Shown here in pieces: positions 9,249 through 16,982 of a stretch of 64,000 nt of DNA. The position numbers were made by a program, and so were the translations under genes. Origin of the DNA: Aquabacter sp. L1I39 (GTDB taxonomy: Bacteria > Pseudomonadota > Alphaproteobacteria > Rhizobiales > Xanthobacteraceae); NCBI RefSeq assembly GCF_017742835.1, contig NZ_CP072392.1, forward strand, positions 3,805,695 through 3,869,694, in the 5' to 3' direction. Numbering within the stretch: the stretch's first letter is position 1; each line of letters opens with the position of its first letter. The notes beneath the pieces are model-generated. The model ran no database searches. It was not told where the DNA came from and worked only from the letters and a program-made list of their open reading frames with translations.

Positions 9249-9771
9249 CGGCCTTCTTCTGATCGTCGAGGACGACGAAACCCTTGCCAAGGCGCTGCGG
9301 CGGTCGTTCGAGCGGCGCGCCTATGAGGTGCGCGTTTGCGACAGCATCGAGGGCGTACGGGACCTCATCGAAGACGCCAGCCCCGATTTTGCCGTGGTGG
9401 ACCTCAAGCTCGCCAACGGCTCGGGCCTGGAATGCGTCAAGCTCCTGAACGCGCATAACGATGCCTGCCGCATCGTGGTCCTCACCGGCTTTGCCAGCAT
9501 CGCCACGGCGGTGGAGGCGATCAAGCTCGGGGCCTGCCACTATCTCGCCAAGCCCGCCAATACGGACGACATCGAGGCCGCCTTCGGGCGCGCGGAGGGA
9601 GACGAGACCATCGCCGTCACCGCCCGTCCAACGTCGCTGAAGAATCTGGAATGGGAGCGCATCCACCAGACGCTGGCCGAGACGGACTTCAACATTTCCG
9701 AGACGGCGCGGCGCCTCGGCATGCACCGGCGGACCCTGGCTCGGAAGCTGGAAAAGAAGCGCGTGCCATGA
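9238..9771 (+). CDS. regA: Redox response regulator RegA/PrrA/ActR
   Basis: A 177-residue cytoplasmic response regulator. The receiver domain spans 1-120 with the acidic pair Glu11/Asp12, phospho-acceptor Asp55 in VVDLKLANGSG, and the switch Lys in YLAKPAN. After a short linker comes the RegA-type Fis-like helix-turn-helix, FNISETARRLGMHRRTLARKL, which is nearly invariant in the family. Length fits RegA (about 180). The start codon lies within the last codons of regB, so the pair is translationally coupled. A strong hairpin follows, closing the cyo-regBA run. Confidence 0.95.
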   Translation: MDTNGLLLIVEDDETLAKALRRSFERRAYEVRVCDSIEGVRDLIEDASPDFAVVDLKLANGSGLECVKLLNAHNDACRIVVLTGFASIATAVEAIKLGACHYLAKPANTDDIEAAFGRAEGDETIAVTARPTSLKNLEWERIHQTLAETDFNISETARRLGMHRRTLARKLEKKRVP

Positions 9772-9775
9772 AAGT

Positions 9776-9799
9776 CCGGCCGGGACGGGTCCCGGCCGG
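9776..9799. terminator. Hairpin between convergent regA and TonB receptor genes
   Basis: A perfect 10-bp stem (CCGGCCGGGA / TCCCGGCCGG) with a 4-base loop begins five bases after regA and ends 13 bases before the stop of the convergent receptor gene. It has no T-run on either side. Confidence 0.6.
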
Positions 9800-9812
9800 C
9801 TGAAGCGGACGG

Positions 9813-12098
9813 TCAGAAGGAGACCGTCACCCGCGTATTGATGGACCGGCCGGGGCCGGCCACCGGATAGCCCCAGGCAGGCGATGTCCCCATCATGGAT
9901 GAGACCTGGTAGTTCACGAGATTTTCGCCACCCAGTGGCAGATCATATTCAGTATCGAGAATGTTATCGATGCCGAACGCGATGTTGACCTGGTTCCACT
10001 GGTAGCTGGTACGGAAGTTGAGAAGCGCATAGGCGGACGTTTCCACTTCGTTACGCACTTCGTTCACCAGCGTCTTTGCCCCCACCAACTGCACCTCGAA
10101 GCTGGAGCTCCAGTTGCCCAGCTTATGGTCGAGCGCCAACGTCGCGTTGACGGGCATCATGTGGTAGAGGTTGATGCCGTCGGTGCGCTGGCCGCGCACG
10201 AAGTTGAGGGCGCCCCGGAAGGTGCCCTGGCCATAGGTGCGGTCGTCCCACAGCGCCAGCTTGCCGTCGATGTTCACGCCATAGAGCCAGGCATCGAAAT
10301 TGGCGAATTGCAGGAACACAAAGGTGTTCTGCGCGGTGAGATTGTTCGGCAGGCTGGAGAGGCAGCCGGGCAGGGCGCAGCGCTGCACATCGATATAGTC
10401 TTGCACATAGGAGTAATAAGGCGAGACGCGCAGCTGCCACACCTTGTTGGCGGGGTCGTGCCAGTCGGCGGTGAAGCTCACCGTGTGGGCCTTCTCGGGC
10501 ACCAGGTCGATATTGCCCACATAGCCGTTGCCGTCGCCGAACCAGCCGATCATGTCCATGGCCATGGCATTGGTGGACCAAGCATAGCGCTCGTAGAGGT
10601 TGGGCGAGCGCGTCTTGCGGGCAAGGCCGAACTCATAGAGCGAGAAGGCATTGGCCTCGTAGCGGACGATGGCGGAACCGTCGATGTTGAAGTCGGTGCG
10701 CTGGTGGCTGAGGGCGTTGAAGGCGGCGGCGTTGGCGCCGTACATCATTTCATTATAGCCCTGGACGTCGCCCGTATTCATCCAGACGATGTCGTTGCGC
10801 AGGCCGATGATGGTGGACCACTGGGCATTCACCTGCCGCTGCCACTCGGCATAGTAGCCGAACCGCAGGCGCTGGCCGTTATTGATGTTGATGAAGGTGT
10901 TGGGTCCCATCATCATCGAGCCGTCGACGGGCGGCCACCAGTCGTCGAGATTGTTGTAGAAGAGGTCGTTGCCGACCCGCACCACGTCGATGGCGCTAGC
11001 GGCGATGGTGCCCTTCACCGTATAGCCCATGTCGGTGCTGCGGGTATCCATGGGCATGTCGCCGGTCTTGTCCGGCTGGATGAAGCCCATGGTGTGGCGG
11101 ACATTGTTGGCGAAGGCGGTCGCCTCCAGCTTGCCCCAGTCGAAATTGCCCTCATAGGCCCCGTTCACGAACACCGACTTGTTGTCGACCATGTCCATGT
11201 ACTGGTTCACATAGCCCTGGTAGGGGATGAACTGTCCGCCCACCTGGACCGTCAGAAGTCCGTCATTCGCCAGCTTCTTGGAAATGCTGAGCGCGTGGTT
11301 CTGCGTCTCATACATGGTGGACTTGATGACGGTGCCGTTGCCGGACGTGTAGTCGCTGGCGCGCACCCAGCCGCCCGTATAGGTGACGCTGGCGTCCTCG
11401 TTTGAGGCGGTGGCGTTCACGTCGGCGCCGTAGCCATTGCCGTTGCCGCGATAGAAGCCTGAGACGCTGCCGGTCACCTTCACCGCCTGTCCCGGCGTGA
11501 AGGCGGGAGGGGCAAGGGACACATCCACCCGCGCTCCCGTATAGTCGCCGCCGGCGCTGACCGGCGCGGTGGCGGTATAGACTTTCACCTTCGAGATCTG
11601 GGCCGGGTTCACATAGGACAAAGGCGGATTCATCTCGTTGGGACAGGCCGGCGAGAAGATCATGGAGTTGATGGCGACCTGGACGCGGTCCGCGCCCATG
11701 CCGTTCACCATGGGCAAGCTCGAAACGCCGCCAGCGCCCCAGGCGGCGCCGCCGGGAAGCCTGGAGACGAGCGAGCCGGAATCGCTGGTGAAGAGGGTCG
11801 CCCGCGCCGCCTCGTCAGCGGAGAGGGTCGACGTGTCGATAGGGGTGAAGGGGGCGAGCCCCGCGCCCCGACCGCCGCTGCCGCCGGTGCTGGTGGTGGT
11901 CACCATGATGGTTGGAAGCTCCGGCTGCGGCGCGCTCGTGCCGGCCGTTTGCGCGTGGGCGGGGTTGGAAGCGATCTGGAGCAGGAGGAGCACGGCCAGC
12001 GGCGCCATGGGAGCCGCCACAGGAAGGTGTCCGGGAGAGGCAAGGGCGGTGCTTCGATGCAAGGCACCGCGCAGGGGGGAAAGGCAGAAGTCTGTCAT
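9813..12098 (-). CDS. TonB-dependent outer-membrane copper receptor, OprC/NosA-like
   Basis: From ATG 12098, 761 residues with an Ala-rich signal ending AHAQ, a plug domain and a 22-strand-type barrel ending in a terminal Phe (INTRVTVSF). The plug has SPACPNEMNPPLSYVNP, giving C152-x3-M156, and a later loop has RHTMGF, giving H335-x-M337. The C-to-H spacing is 183, against 180 in the CxxxM...HxM copper site described for Pseudomonas OprC, so the copper ligands look conserved. The protein is Met-rich, as expected for copper handling. Downstream in the locus are DUF2946, SCO and PCuAC genes. An in-frame GTG/ATG extension to 12194 and a shorter start at 12008 are possible. It would import copper across the outer membrane using TonB. 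Confidence 0.87.
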   Translation of the reverse strand: MTDFCLSPLRGALHRSTALASPGHLPVAAPMAPLAVLLLLQIASNPAHAQTAGTSAPQPELPTIMVTTTSTGGSGGRGAGLAPFTPIDTSTLSADEAARATLFTSDSGSLVSRLPGGAAWGAGGVSSLPMVNGMGADRVQVAINSMIFSPACPNEMNPPLSYVNPAQISKVKVYTATAPVSAGGDYTGARVDVSLAPPAFTPGQAVKVTGSVSGFYRGNGNGYGADVNATASNEDASVTYTGGWVRASDYTSGNGTVIKSTMYETQNHALSISKKLANDGLLTVQVGGQFIPYQGYVNQYMDMVDNKSVFVNGAYEGNFDWGKLEATAFANNVRHTMGFIQPDKTGDMPMDTRSTDMGYTVKGTIAASAIDVVRVGNDLFYNNLDDWWPPVDGSMMMGPNTFININNGQRLRFGYYAEWQRQVNAQWSTIIGLRNDIVWMNTGDVQGYNEMMYGANAAAFNALSHQRTDFNIDGSAIVRYEANAFSLYEFGLARKTRSPNLYERYAWSTNAMAMDMIGWFGDGNGYVGNIDLVPEKAHTVSFTADWHDPANKVWQLRVSPYYSYVQDYIDVQRCALPGCLSSLPNNLTAQNTFVFLQFANFDAWLYGVNIDGKLALWDDRTYGQGTFRGALNFVRGQRTDGINLYHMMPVNATLALDHKLGNWSSSFEVQLVGAKTLVNEVRNEVETSAYALLNFRTSYQWNQVNIAFGIDNILDTEYDLPLGGENLVNYQVSSMMGTSPAWGYPVAGPGRSINTRVTVSF

Positions 12099-12284
12099 GT
12101 CGAACCGCAAGGTTGGGGCGCGGCATCGGCTGGTCGCGGGGGCGTACCCGTCGGGACCTGCGCGCCGGCGCAAAGAGGAAAGGGGAGGGTGCATCGGGAC
12201 AGCCGCGGCCGGGCAGCCGCCTGCGCGAAGCGCAAGGCGTTGGCTGAACGGGAAGAAGGGCGTGTTCCGGCGCGTCCGCTGGGT

Positions 12285-12731
12285 TCAGGCGACCCGAACG
12301 GGGGGATCGCGCGGGCGAAAGCCGGGGCGATCCCCCGGTATGTGAACCGGGTGCGCCTGGCCCGGCTCGAATCGCAGGGGGGTCGCGAGCCGCTCGATGT
12401 GCAAGTTCGGAGCGGGTGGCGGAAGCACCACCGCGTCCACCCGCGAGAGGCACAGCGGGCAGTGGAGGACGGCGGCTTGCGGGCCGTGCGGCACCCCATC
12501 GGAGGCCCCTTCGGCCCCCTCCTGGAGGTCACCGGCGCCAACGGTTGAAAGGCAAAGGCTCCCGGCATCGAACGCATTGGCGGCCTGCGCGGCCATGAGG
12601 CCGCTCGCCAGGACCACCTGAAACACCAGCGCATAGGCCAGGACGAGGGGCAGAAGGGCGAACGGGGCGCGCGCGAGGCTGGACGCGCGAACGCCCGCCT
12701 TCGTCTTCGCCCGTGCCCGACCGCCCTGCAT
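12285..12731 (-). CDS. DUF2946-family protein with CPLC motif
   Basis: A 148-residue protein: basic N-terminus, one hydrophobic segment (about 22-50, possibly a signal anchor), and a periplasmic part carrying HCPLC (His90, Cys91, Cys94). This pattern is typical of DUF2946 proteins, which are usually found beside copper receptors. The cysteine pair and the neighbouring His suggest metal binding, but no member's function is firmly established to my knowledge. It lies 186 bases upstream of the OprC-like receptor on the same strand, probably in its transcription unit. ATG 12731 is chosen; the frame is open to 12797. Confidence 0.7.
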   Translation of the reverse strand: MQGGRARAKTKAGVRASSLARAPFALLPLVLAYALVFQVVLASGLMAAQAANAFDAGSLCLSTVGAGDLQEGAEGASDGVPHGPQAAVLHCPLCLSRVDAVVLPPPAPNLHIERLATPLRFEPGQAHPVHIPGDRPGFRPRDPPVRVA

Positions 12732-12984
12732 TTGAGTCCCCCGGCGCCGTTCCGCCCGTCCCAGGCCCCTGGCGTGCAGGCTTCCGCGAAGGATCACATG
12801 CGGCCAGGGGACTGAGAGCGCGTTCGCTCTCGAACTATGGCAGAATATTGCCTGAATGGCAGCTGTATTTCCACAATTTACGAAAGTAATGCTTAGATAA
12901 TGAGTTGAAATAAAGCGCGTCAGAGCACGCGTTCTCGTTCCCTGAGGCGGATCGCATCAAGGTGAAAAACTGTAATGAGGAAAC

Positions 12985-13170
12985 CTATTTCGTCAGAATG
13001 AGCGTATTCTTGCTTGTGAGTGTCAGTGTGTAGACTTGATCTCCATGGGCGATGCGAATTCGGCGGTCGCCCTGGAACAGGTCCCCGCTCTCGATGCATC
13101 CCCTGACGACCGGCACCGCCCGGACGGTTTTGGGCTGAGGCGGAACGGGGGCCAGGCGAACGATGCGCAT
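12985..13170 (-). CDS. hemP: Hemin uptake protein HemP-like small protein
   Basis: A 61-residue protein whose second half (DLFQGDRRIRIAHGDQVY, then LTLTSKNTLILTK) matches the HemP/HmuP family, which ends in an invariant-looking LILTK. Family members are tiny cytoplasmic proteins found next to heme or siderophore receptors and act in their expression. Start ATG 13170 is preferred over ATG 13188 because a strong GAGGGAGAGGA sits just upstream. Here it is embedded in a copper locus, between a DUF2946 gene and SCO/PCuAC genes, rather than beside a heme transporter. It could be a regulator co-opted for the copper receptor, or a remnant of an iron locus. Confidence 0.75.
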   Translation of the reverse strand: MRIVRLAPVPPQPKTVRAVPVVRGCIESGDLFQGDRRIRIAHGDQVYTLTLTSKNTLILTK

Positions 13171-13254
13171 GCGTCCTCTCCCTCGCATTGGACTGATGAC
13201 CGGCCATGGCCGGAGCGAAGGGACACGGCTGCGCCGTGTCCCGAGGGCGTCCCT

Positions 13255-13491
13255 TCAGGCCCGGATCATGACCGGCAGCACAAAGCGGCAAAGGACCGCC
13301 ATCTGTCCGAAGATCCAGGCCAGGGCTGCGACGTCGCGCAAGTCCATGCCGTCGCCGCGGATGTCGACGAGGGCCATGGCCCCCGTCAGACCCAAGCCCT
13401 CCACGCCGGCAGCGAAGAGCACCCCCGCCGCGGTGCCCGACACGAAGGTGACCGCGAGGTCCGCCAGGGCGGAACGGGCTTCGGCCCTCAT
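13255..13491 (-). CDS. Small two-helix membrane protein of unknown function
   Basis: A 78-residue protein with two hydrophobic stretches (about residues 10-42 and 53-75) linked by a short loop containing RGDGMD. I do not recognise a family. Its ATG overlaps the stop of the SCO gene by four bases (on the complement, ATGA), so it is very likely translated with SCO and PCuAC. A role in copper delivery or oxidase assembly is suggested only by position. Confidence 0.6.
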   Translation of the reverse strand: MRAEARSALADLAVTFVSGTAAGVLFAAGVEGLGLTGAMALVDIRGDGMDLRDVAALAWIFGQMAVLCRFVLPVMIRA

Positions 13492-14126
13492 GACGGGCCC
13501 GCCGATTTCGCCAGCAACGCGCGCAGCTTGCGGTCGCGGGTGGCCTCGTCGTCCTTGTAGGCGATGAAGCCCTCATAGGCGCCCTTGGAATCCATCAGAT
13601 AGATCAGCGCCGTATGGTCCATGGTGTAGTCGCCATCGGACGTCGGGACCTTGCGCCAATAGACCCGATAGGCCTTGGCCGCGGCCTCCATCTCCTTCTG
13701 GGTTCCCGACAGCCCGATGATGCGCGGATCGAAGGACTGGAGGTAGCGGGCGAGAATCTCCGGCGTGTCGCGCTCGGGGTCCACGGTGACGAACAGGACC
13801 TTCAGCTTGTCCGCCTCCGGGCCGAGCCGCTTCAGCGATTCGGACATCTCCCACAGGCTGGTCGGGCAGATTTCCGGGCAGTGGGTGAAGCCGAAGAAGA
13901 TGGCGAAGGGGGCGCCCTTCAGGTCCTGGTCGGTCAGCACGCCCCCCTTGGAGGAGGCGAGCTTGAAGGGGCCACCGATGGCAGCAGGCGCGGCGGTGGC
14001 GGAGCCGGCGGTAGCACGCGGGCCGGCCCCGCCCGCCATCTCGGGAATGGCGAAACCGGCGCCCAGCATCAGCAGGCCGCCGGCCATCGCGGCCAGCACC
14101 AGGCCGGACGGCTTGAACCGAGCCAT
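13488..14126 (-). CDS. SCO1/SenC-family copper chaperone
   Basis: A 212-residue membrane-anchored thioredoxin-fold protein. One N-terminal helix (8-26) is followed by an Ala/Gly linker and the SCO domain. The copper site is complete: THCPEICP gives Cys83 and Cys87, and YTMDHTALIY gives His171. SCO proteins deliver copper to CuA or CuB centres, or act as thiol reductants in assembly; since the oxidase in this window lacks CuA, CuB delivery is the likely target. ATG 14126 is the start, four bases after the PCuAC stop. In Rhodobacter, the SCO homologue SenC sits between regB and regA; here it is about 4 kb from them on the opposite strand. Confidence 0.92.
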   Translation of the reverse strand: MARFKPSGLVLAAMAGGLLMLGAGFAIPEMAGGAGPRATAGSATAAPAAIGGPFKLASSKGGVLTDQDLKGAPFAIFFGFTHCPEICPTSLWEMSESLKRLGPEADKLKVLFVTVDPERDTPEILARYLQSFDPRIIGLSGTQKEMEAAAKAYRVYWRKVPTSDGDYTMDHTALIYLMDSKGAYEGFIAYKDDEATRDRKLRALLAKSAGPS

Positions 14127-14130
14127 GGCC

Positions 14131-14718
14131 TTACTTGCCCGTGGCCGGCATGTTGCCGTGGTCGTGCCCGCTGCTCTGTGCAGCCAGCGCATCGACCACA
14201 TATTGCACTTGCACTGTCCCGGCCTTCTCGAAGGTCAAGGTTCCGTTCACCTTGGTGCCCTGCTTCAGGGGCTGGCTGAGGCCGATGAACATCACGTGAT
14301 AGGAGCCAGGCTTCAGGGTGACAGAGCCGGACGCGGGAATCTCCACGCCGCCCGTGACCGGGCGCATGATCATGACGCCATCCTTCATGGCCATCTCGTG
14401 GATTTCCACCTTCTGCACCCCGTCGAGGGTGCCTCCCACCAGGTGATCGGCGGAATGGCCGGCATTCTTCAGTGTCATGTAGCCGGCGGCCACATTGGCA
14501 CCGTCGGGCGTTGCGCGGGTCCAGGGATGGTCGATCTCGATCGGGCCGACCTTGAACTCATGGGCCAGCAGCGCCTGGGCGGAAAAGGTGACCACAAAGG
14601 CGGCAAAGGCGAAGGCGGCCACCACTTCTTCCACATAAAGCCGCCGGAGGAGGCGGGCGAGCGGGGCGGGCAGGCGGGAATAGGGCGCGGTCTGGCGCGC
14701 GCGAGCGACAAAGTTCAT
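14131..14718 (-). CDS. PCu(A)C periplasmic copper chaperone
   Basis: A 195-residue protein with an N-terminal signal or anchor helix (about 33-52) and a PCuAC cupredoxin-like domain. The Cu(I) ligands are visible as His107, Met118, His141 and Met143 (IHEMAMKDGVMIM ... YHVMFIG), the H-x10-M...HxM pattern of the family. The C-terminus (SSGHDHGNM) adds further potential ligands. ATG 14718 has an AGGAGC ribosome site. The family passes copper to SCO and to oxidase copper centres, and the SCO gene follows at four bases. Confidence 0.92.
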   Translation of the reverse strand: MNFVARARQTAPYSRLPAPLARLLRRLYVEEVVAAFAFAAFVVTFSAQALLAHEFKVGPIEIDHPWTRATPDGANVAAGYMTLKNAGHSADHLVGGTLDGVQKVEIHEMAMKDGVMIMRPVTGGVEIPASGSVTLKPGSYHVMFIGLSQPLKQGTKVNGTLTFEKAGTVQVQYVVDALAAQSSGHDHGNMPATGK

Positions 14719-14802
14719 GGCAAGGCTCCTTGGCCACCCGGACGCCAAAGAGGCGCCAGCGGCGGCACATCCGTCGGAAGGGAATGACTGCGAAAGAGGC
14801 GG

Positions 14803-15177
14803 TCAGGCCTTGGACGGAGGCGCGCGGGCCTGGGCAGGCGAGGCGCCGATGCCTGCACCGAGCCGCAGCGCGCGGCCCTGCGGCTCGGCCGTGTGCCACG
14901 CCAGCGAGGGGAGTAGTGCCGCAAGTGCGGGCGGGGGCGCCACTGTCGGCCCGAACATGGGGCAGCCGAGAACGCAGCAATCGGCGGAAGGGGGTCCTGG
15001 CGAAAGCGGGTCACCCGAATCAGCTCCCGCTGCCGCCTGGCACAGGATGCCGGCCGATTCGAGCGTGAGGGCAGGCGTCGCCAGCCCCACCATGAGCATC
15101 TGCAGGACAAGCAGATAGGATGCCGCCAGGGCGGTCCATGCTCTCCAGGCTGGATGCGTCGTTCTCAAGAGGGACAA
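14803..15177 (-). CDS. DUF2946-like protein with CCVLGC motif
   Basis: A possible 124-residue protein with one hydrophobic segment (YLLVLQMLMVGLATPAL) and a cysteine cluster SADCCVLGCPMFGP, similar in layout to DUF2946 proteins of copper loci. The start is unclear: TTG 15177 or TTG 15168 would give a signal-anchored protein of the usual size, while the frame stays open to an ATG at 15381 with an unconserved extension. It is the furthest upstream gene of the copper locus, 84 bases before PCuAC. Confidence 0.55.
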   Translation of the reverse strand: MSLLRTTHPAWRAWTALAASYLLVLQMLMVGLATPALTLESAGILCQAAAGADSGDPLSPGPPSADCCVLGCPMFGPTVAPPPALAALLPSLAWHTAEPQGRALRLGAGIGASPAQARAPPSKA

Positions 15178-15412
15178 TCCCGCGCACCATGCGCGTGGCG
15201 AGTATGACACCGAAAAGCCGTGGGTCGTAAAGGGTGCATCCGATGCGGCACGGTGCCTCGCGCAGTGCGGATGGGCAAAGTGTCCGCCGCCGCTGTCGCG
15301 AAAGTTTTGCACAGGGTCGGAAAACTCCGAGAGGGGGCCGGCTTGACTTGAAACCTGGGGGGCCTTATCGAAGCGCCACACCGACGCGGCGCCGCAAACG
15401 CACCGTCGCTTC

Positions 15413-15489
<77 letters not shown>

Positions 15490-15644
15490 TTTATCTTCTC
15501 CGAAAATATACAGAAGCCGAATAGCGCAGCAAAGCCATCTTTGCTGTCTCTGTTTGCGGGCGCGTGGCATTCGGCATTGCTGCGGTGCATCCCTGCCTCT
15601 AGGGTCAAACTTCAGCCTTTTCATATTCGAACTGCCGATTGCGA

Positions 15645-16970
15645 ATGAACAAGAGTGCGGTGCCCTCCCGGGCCGAACTTTGCCAAACCCTCGCCCACCT
15701 TGCCAACGACAGCGCCGACGACATTGTGAGTCGCTTCTATGCCCGCTTCCTGGATGAGTTCCAGGCGCAGGTGTTTCTCAGTTCCGAGATGGTGGAAGAG
15801 CGGCTGAAGCATTCGCTTCGCCATTGGATCGTTACCCTTTTCTCGGAACCGGAACTGGACGAGGCGGCGCAGCGCCAGATCGGCGAAGTACATGCGCGCA
15901 TCCGCATCCCGCCCTCGCTGGTGGTGCAAGGGGCCAATCTCATCAAGATCGAGCTTTTGGCGCGCCTCGAGACGTTGCCCATGGCCCTGCCGCATCTGGT
16001 GGCGCTCATCCGGGTCATGAATGCGCGGGTGGATGCCGCCGTCGCCATCATGACCGACGCCTATATGGCGCGCTCTGTGCAGCGGGCGCAGATGGACGAG
16101 GCCTACCGCCTGTTTGAGCTCGGGCAGGACATCACGCTGGAACATGAGCGCCAGCGGGCCGAATTGATGGAATGGAGCCAGGGGCTTCTGTTCTCCCTTC
16201 TGGAGCCGGGCATGCGCGCCCCCTTGCGCCGCATCTCGGCGTCACCTTTCGGCCTGTGGGTGGTGCATCGCGCAGGCCTGCTGTTCGACGGGCGCAAGGG
16301 CCTGGACGATCTGGTGGCAGGCTTACGGAAGATTGACCTCCAGATGCTCACGCGCATCGAGGCAGCCAAGGCGTTGGGCGGGCCCGATCTCCAGCCCCTG
16401 GTGACGCAGCTCCAGCGCACCGTGGAGGAGTTGAAGTTCCTCCTCAACGAGATGTTCCAGTCCATCGCCGCCGTCGAATCAGGGCGGGACCCGCTGACCC
16501 GCGCGCTCAACCGGCGCTTCATGCCGACCATCCTGAGCCGCGAGATCTCGATTGCCGCAAAGTCGGGGCGGCCCTTCTCGGTGCTGATGCTGGACGTGGA
16601 CTGCTTCAAGGCCATCAATGACCGTCACGGCCATGGCGTTGGCGACGTGGTGTTGCGGCACGTGGCCGAGCACGTGCTCTATTGCGTGCGGGCCAGCGAC
16701 TTCGTGTTCCGCTATGGCGGTGAGGAGTTTCTTATCGCCTTGGTTGAGACAGGCGCGGAAGAGGCGCTGGCCGCCGCGGAGCGCATCCGCACCACCTTGG
16801 AAGGTGCGCCCCTGCGCCTGCCCGATCAGAGCGAGACCCGCGTGACGGTTTCCATCGGCATTGCCGTCTATGGCGGCCATCCAGACTATGCCCTGCTCGT
16901 GGATGGCGCCGATCGCGCGCTCTATGCGGCCAAGACGGCGGGCCGGAACAGATCCGTCCTCGCCGCCTGA
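15645..16970 (+). CDS. Globin-coupled diguanylate cyclase
   Basis: A 441-residue soluble signalling enzyme that makes cyclic di-GMP. The first 160 residues look like a globin-coupled sensor: a RHWIVTLF segment with the candidate proximal His60, then IGEVHARIRIPPSLV, as in DosC-type oxygen sensors. A helical linker leads to the GGDEF domain, with active-site GGEEF (358-362) and an intact inhibitory site RASD (349-352) five residues before it. Both catalysis and product inhibition should therefore work. ATG 15645 is preferred over the in-frame TTG 15639. It stands alone after tRNA-Asp. Output should depend on heme ligand state; the effector is unknown. Confidence 0.87.
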   Translation: MNKSAVPSRAELCQTLAHLANDSADDIVSRFYARFLDEFQAQVFLSSEMVEERLKHSLRHWIVTLFSEPELDEAAQRQIGEVHARIRIPPSLVVQGANLIKIELLARLETLPMALPHLVALIRVMNARVDAAVAIMTDAYMARSVQRAQMDEAYRLFELGQDITLEHERQRAELMEWSQGLLFSLLEPGMRAPLRRISASPFGLWVVHRAGLLFDGRKGLDDLVAGLRKIDLQMLTRIEAAKALGGPDLQPLVTQLQRTVEELKFLLNEMFQSIAAVESGRDPLTRALNRRFMPTILSREISIAAKSGRPFSVLMLDVDCFKAINDRHGHGVGDVVLRHVAEHVLYCVRASDFVFRYGGEEFLIALVETGAEEALAAAERIRTTLEGAPLRLPDQSETRVTVSIGIAVYGGHPDYALLVDGADRALYAAKTAGRNRSVLAA

Positions 16971-16982
16971 AGGCTCTGGTGC

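Noticed and set aside
10125..11405. 426-codon plus-strand frame opposite the TonB receptor
   Set aside because: Its translation is dominated by Val, His, Gly and Ala with no domain pattern, and the minus-strand receptor has specific motifs.
15178..15412. Possible cobalamin or metal riboswitch upstream of the copper locus
   Set aside because: Repeated short palindromic words are present, but no conserved riboswitch box could be matched.
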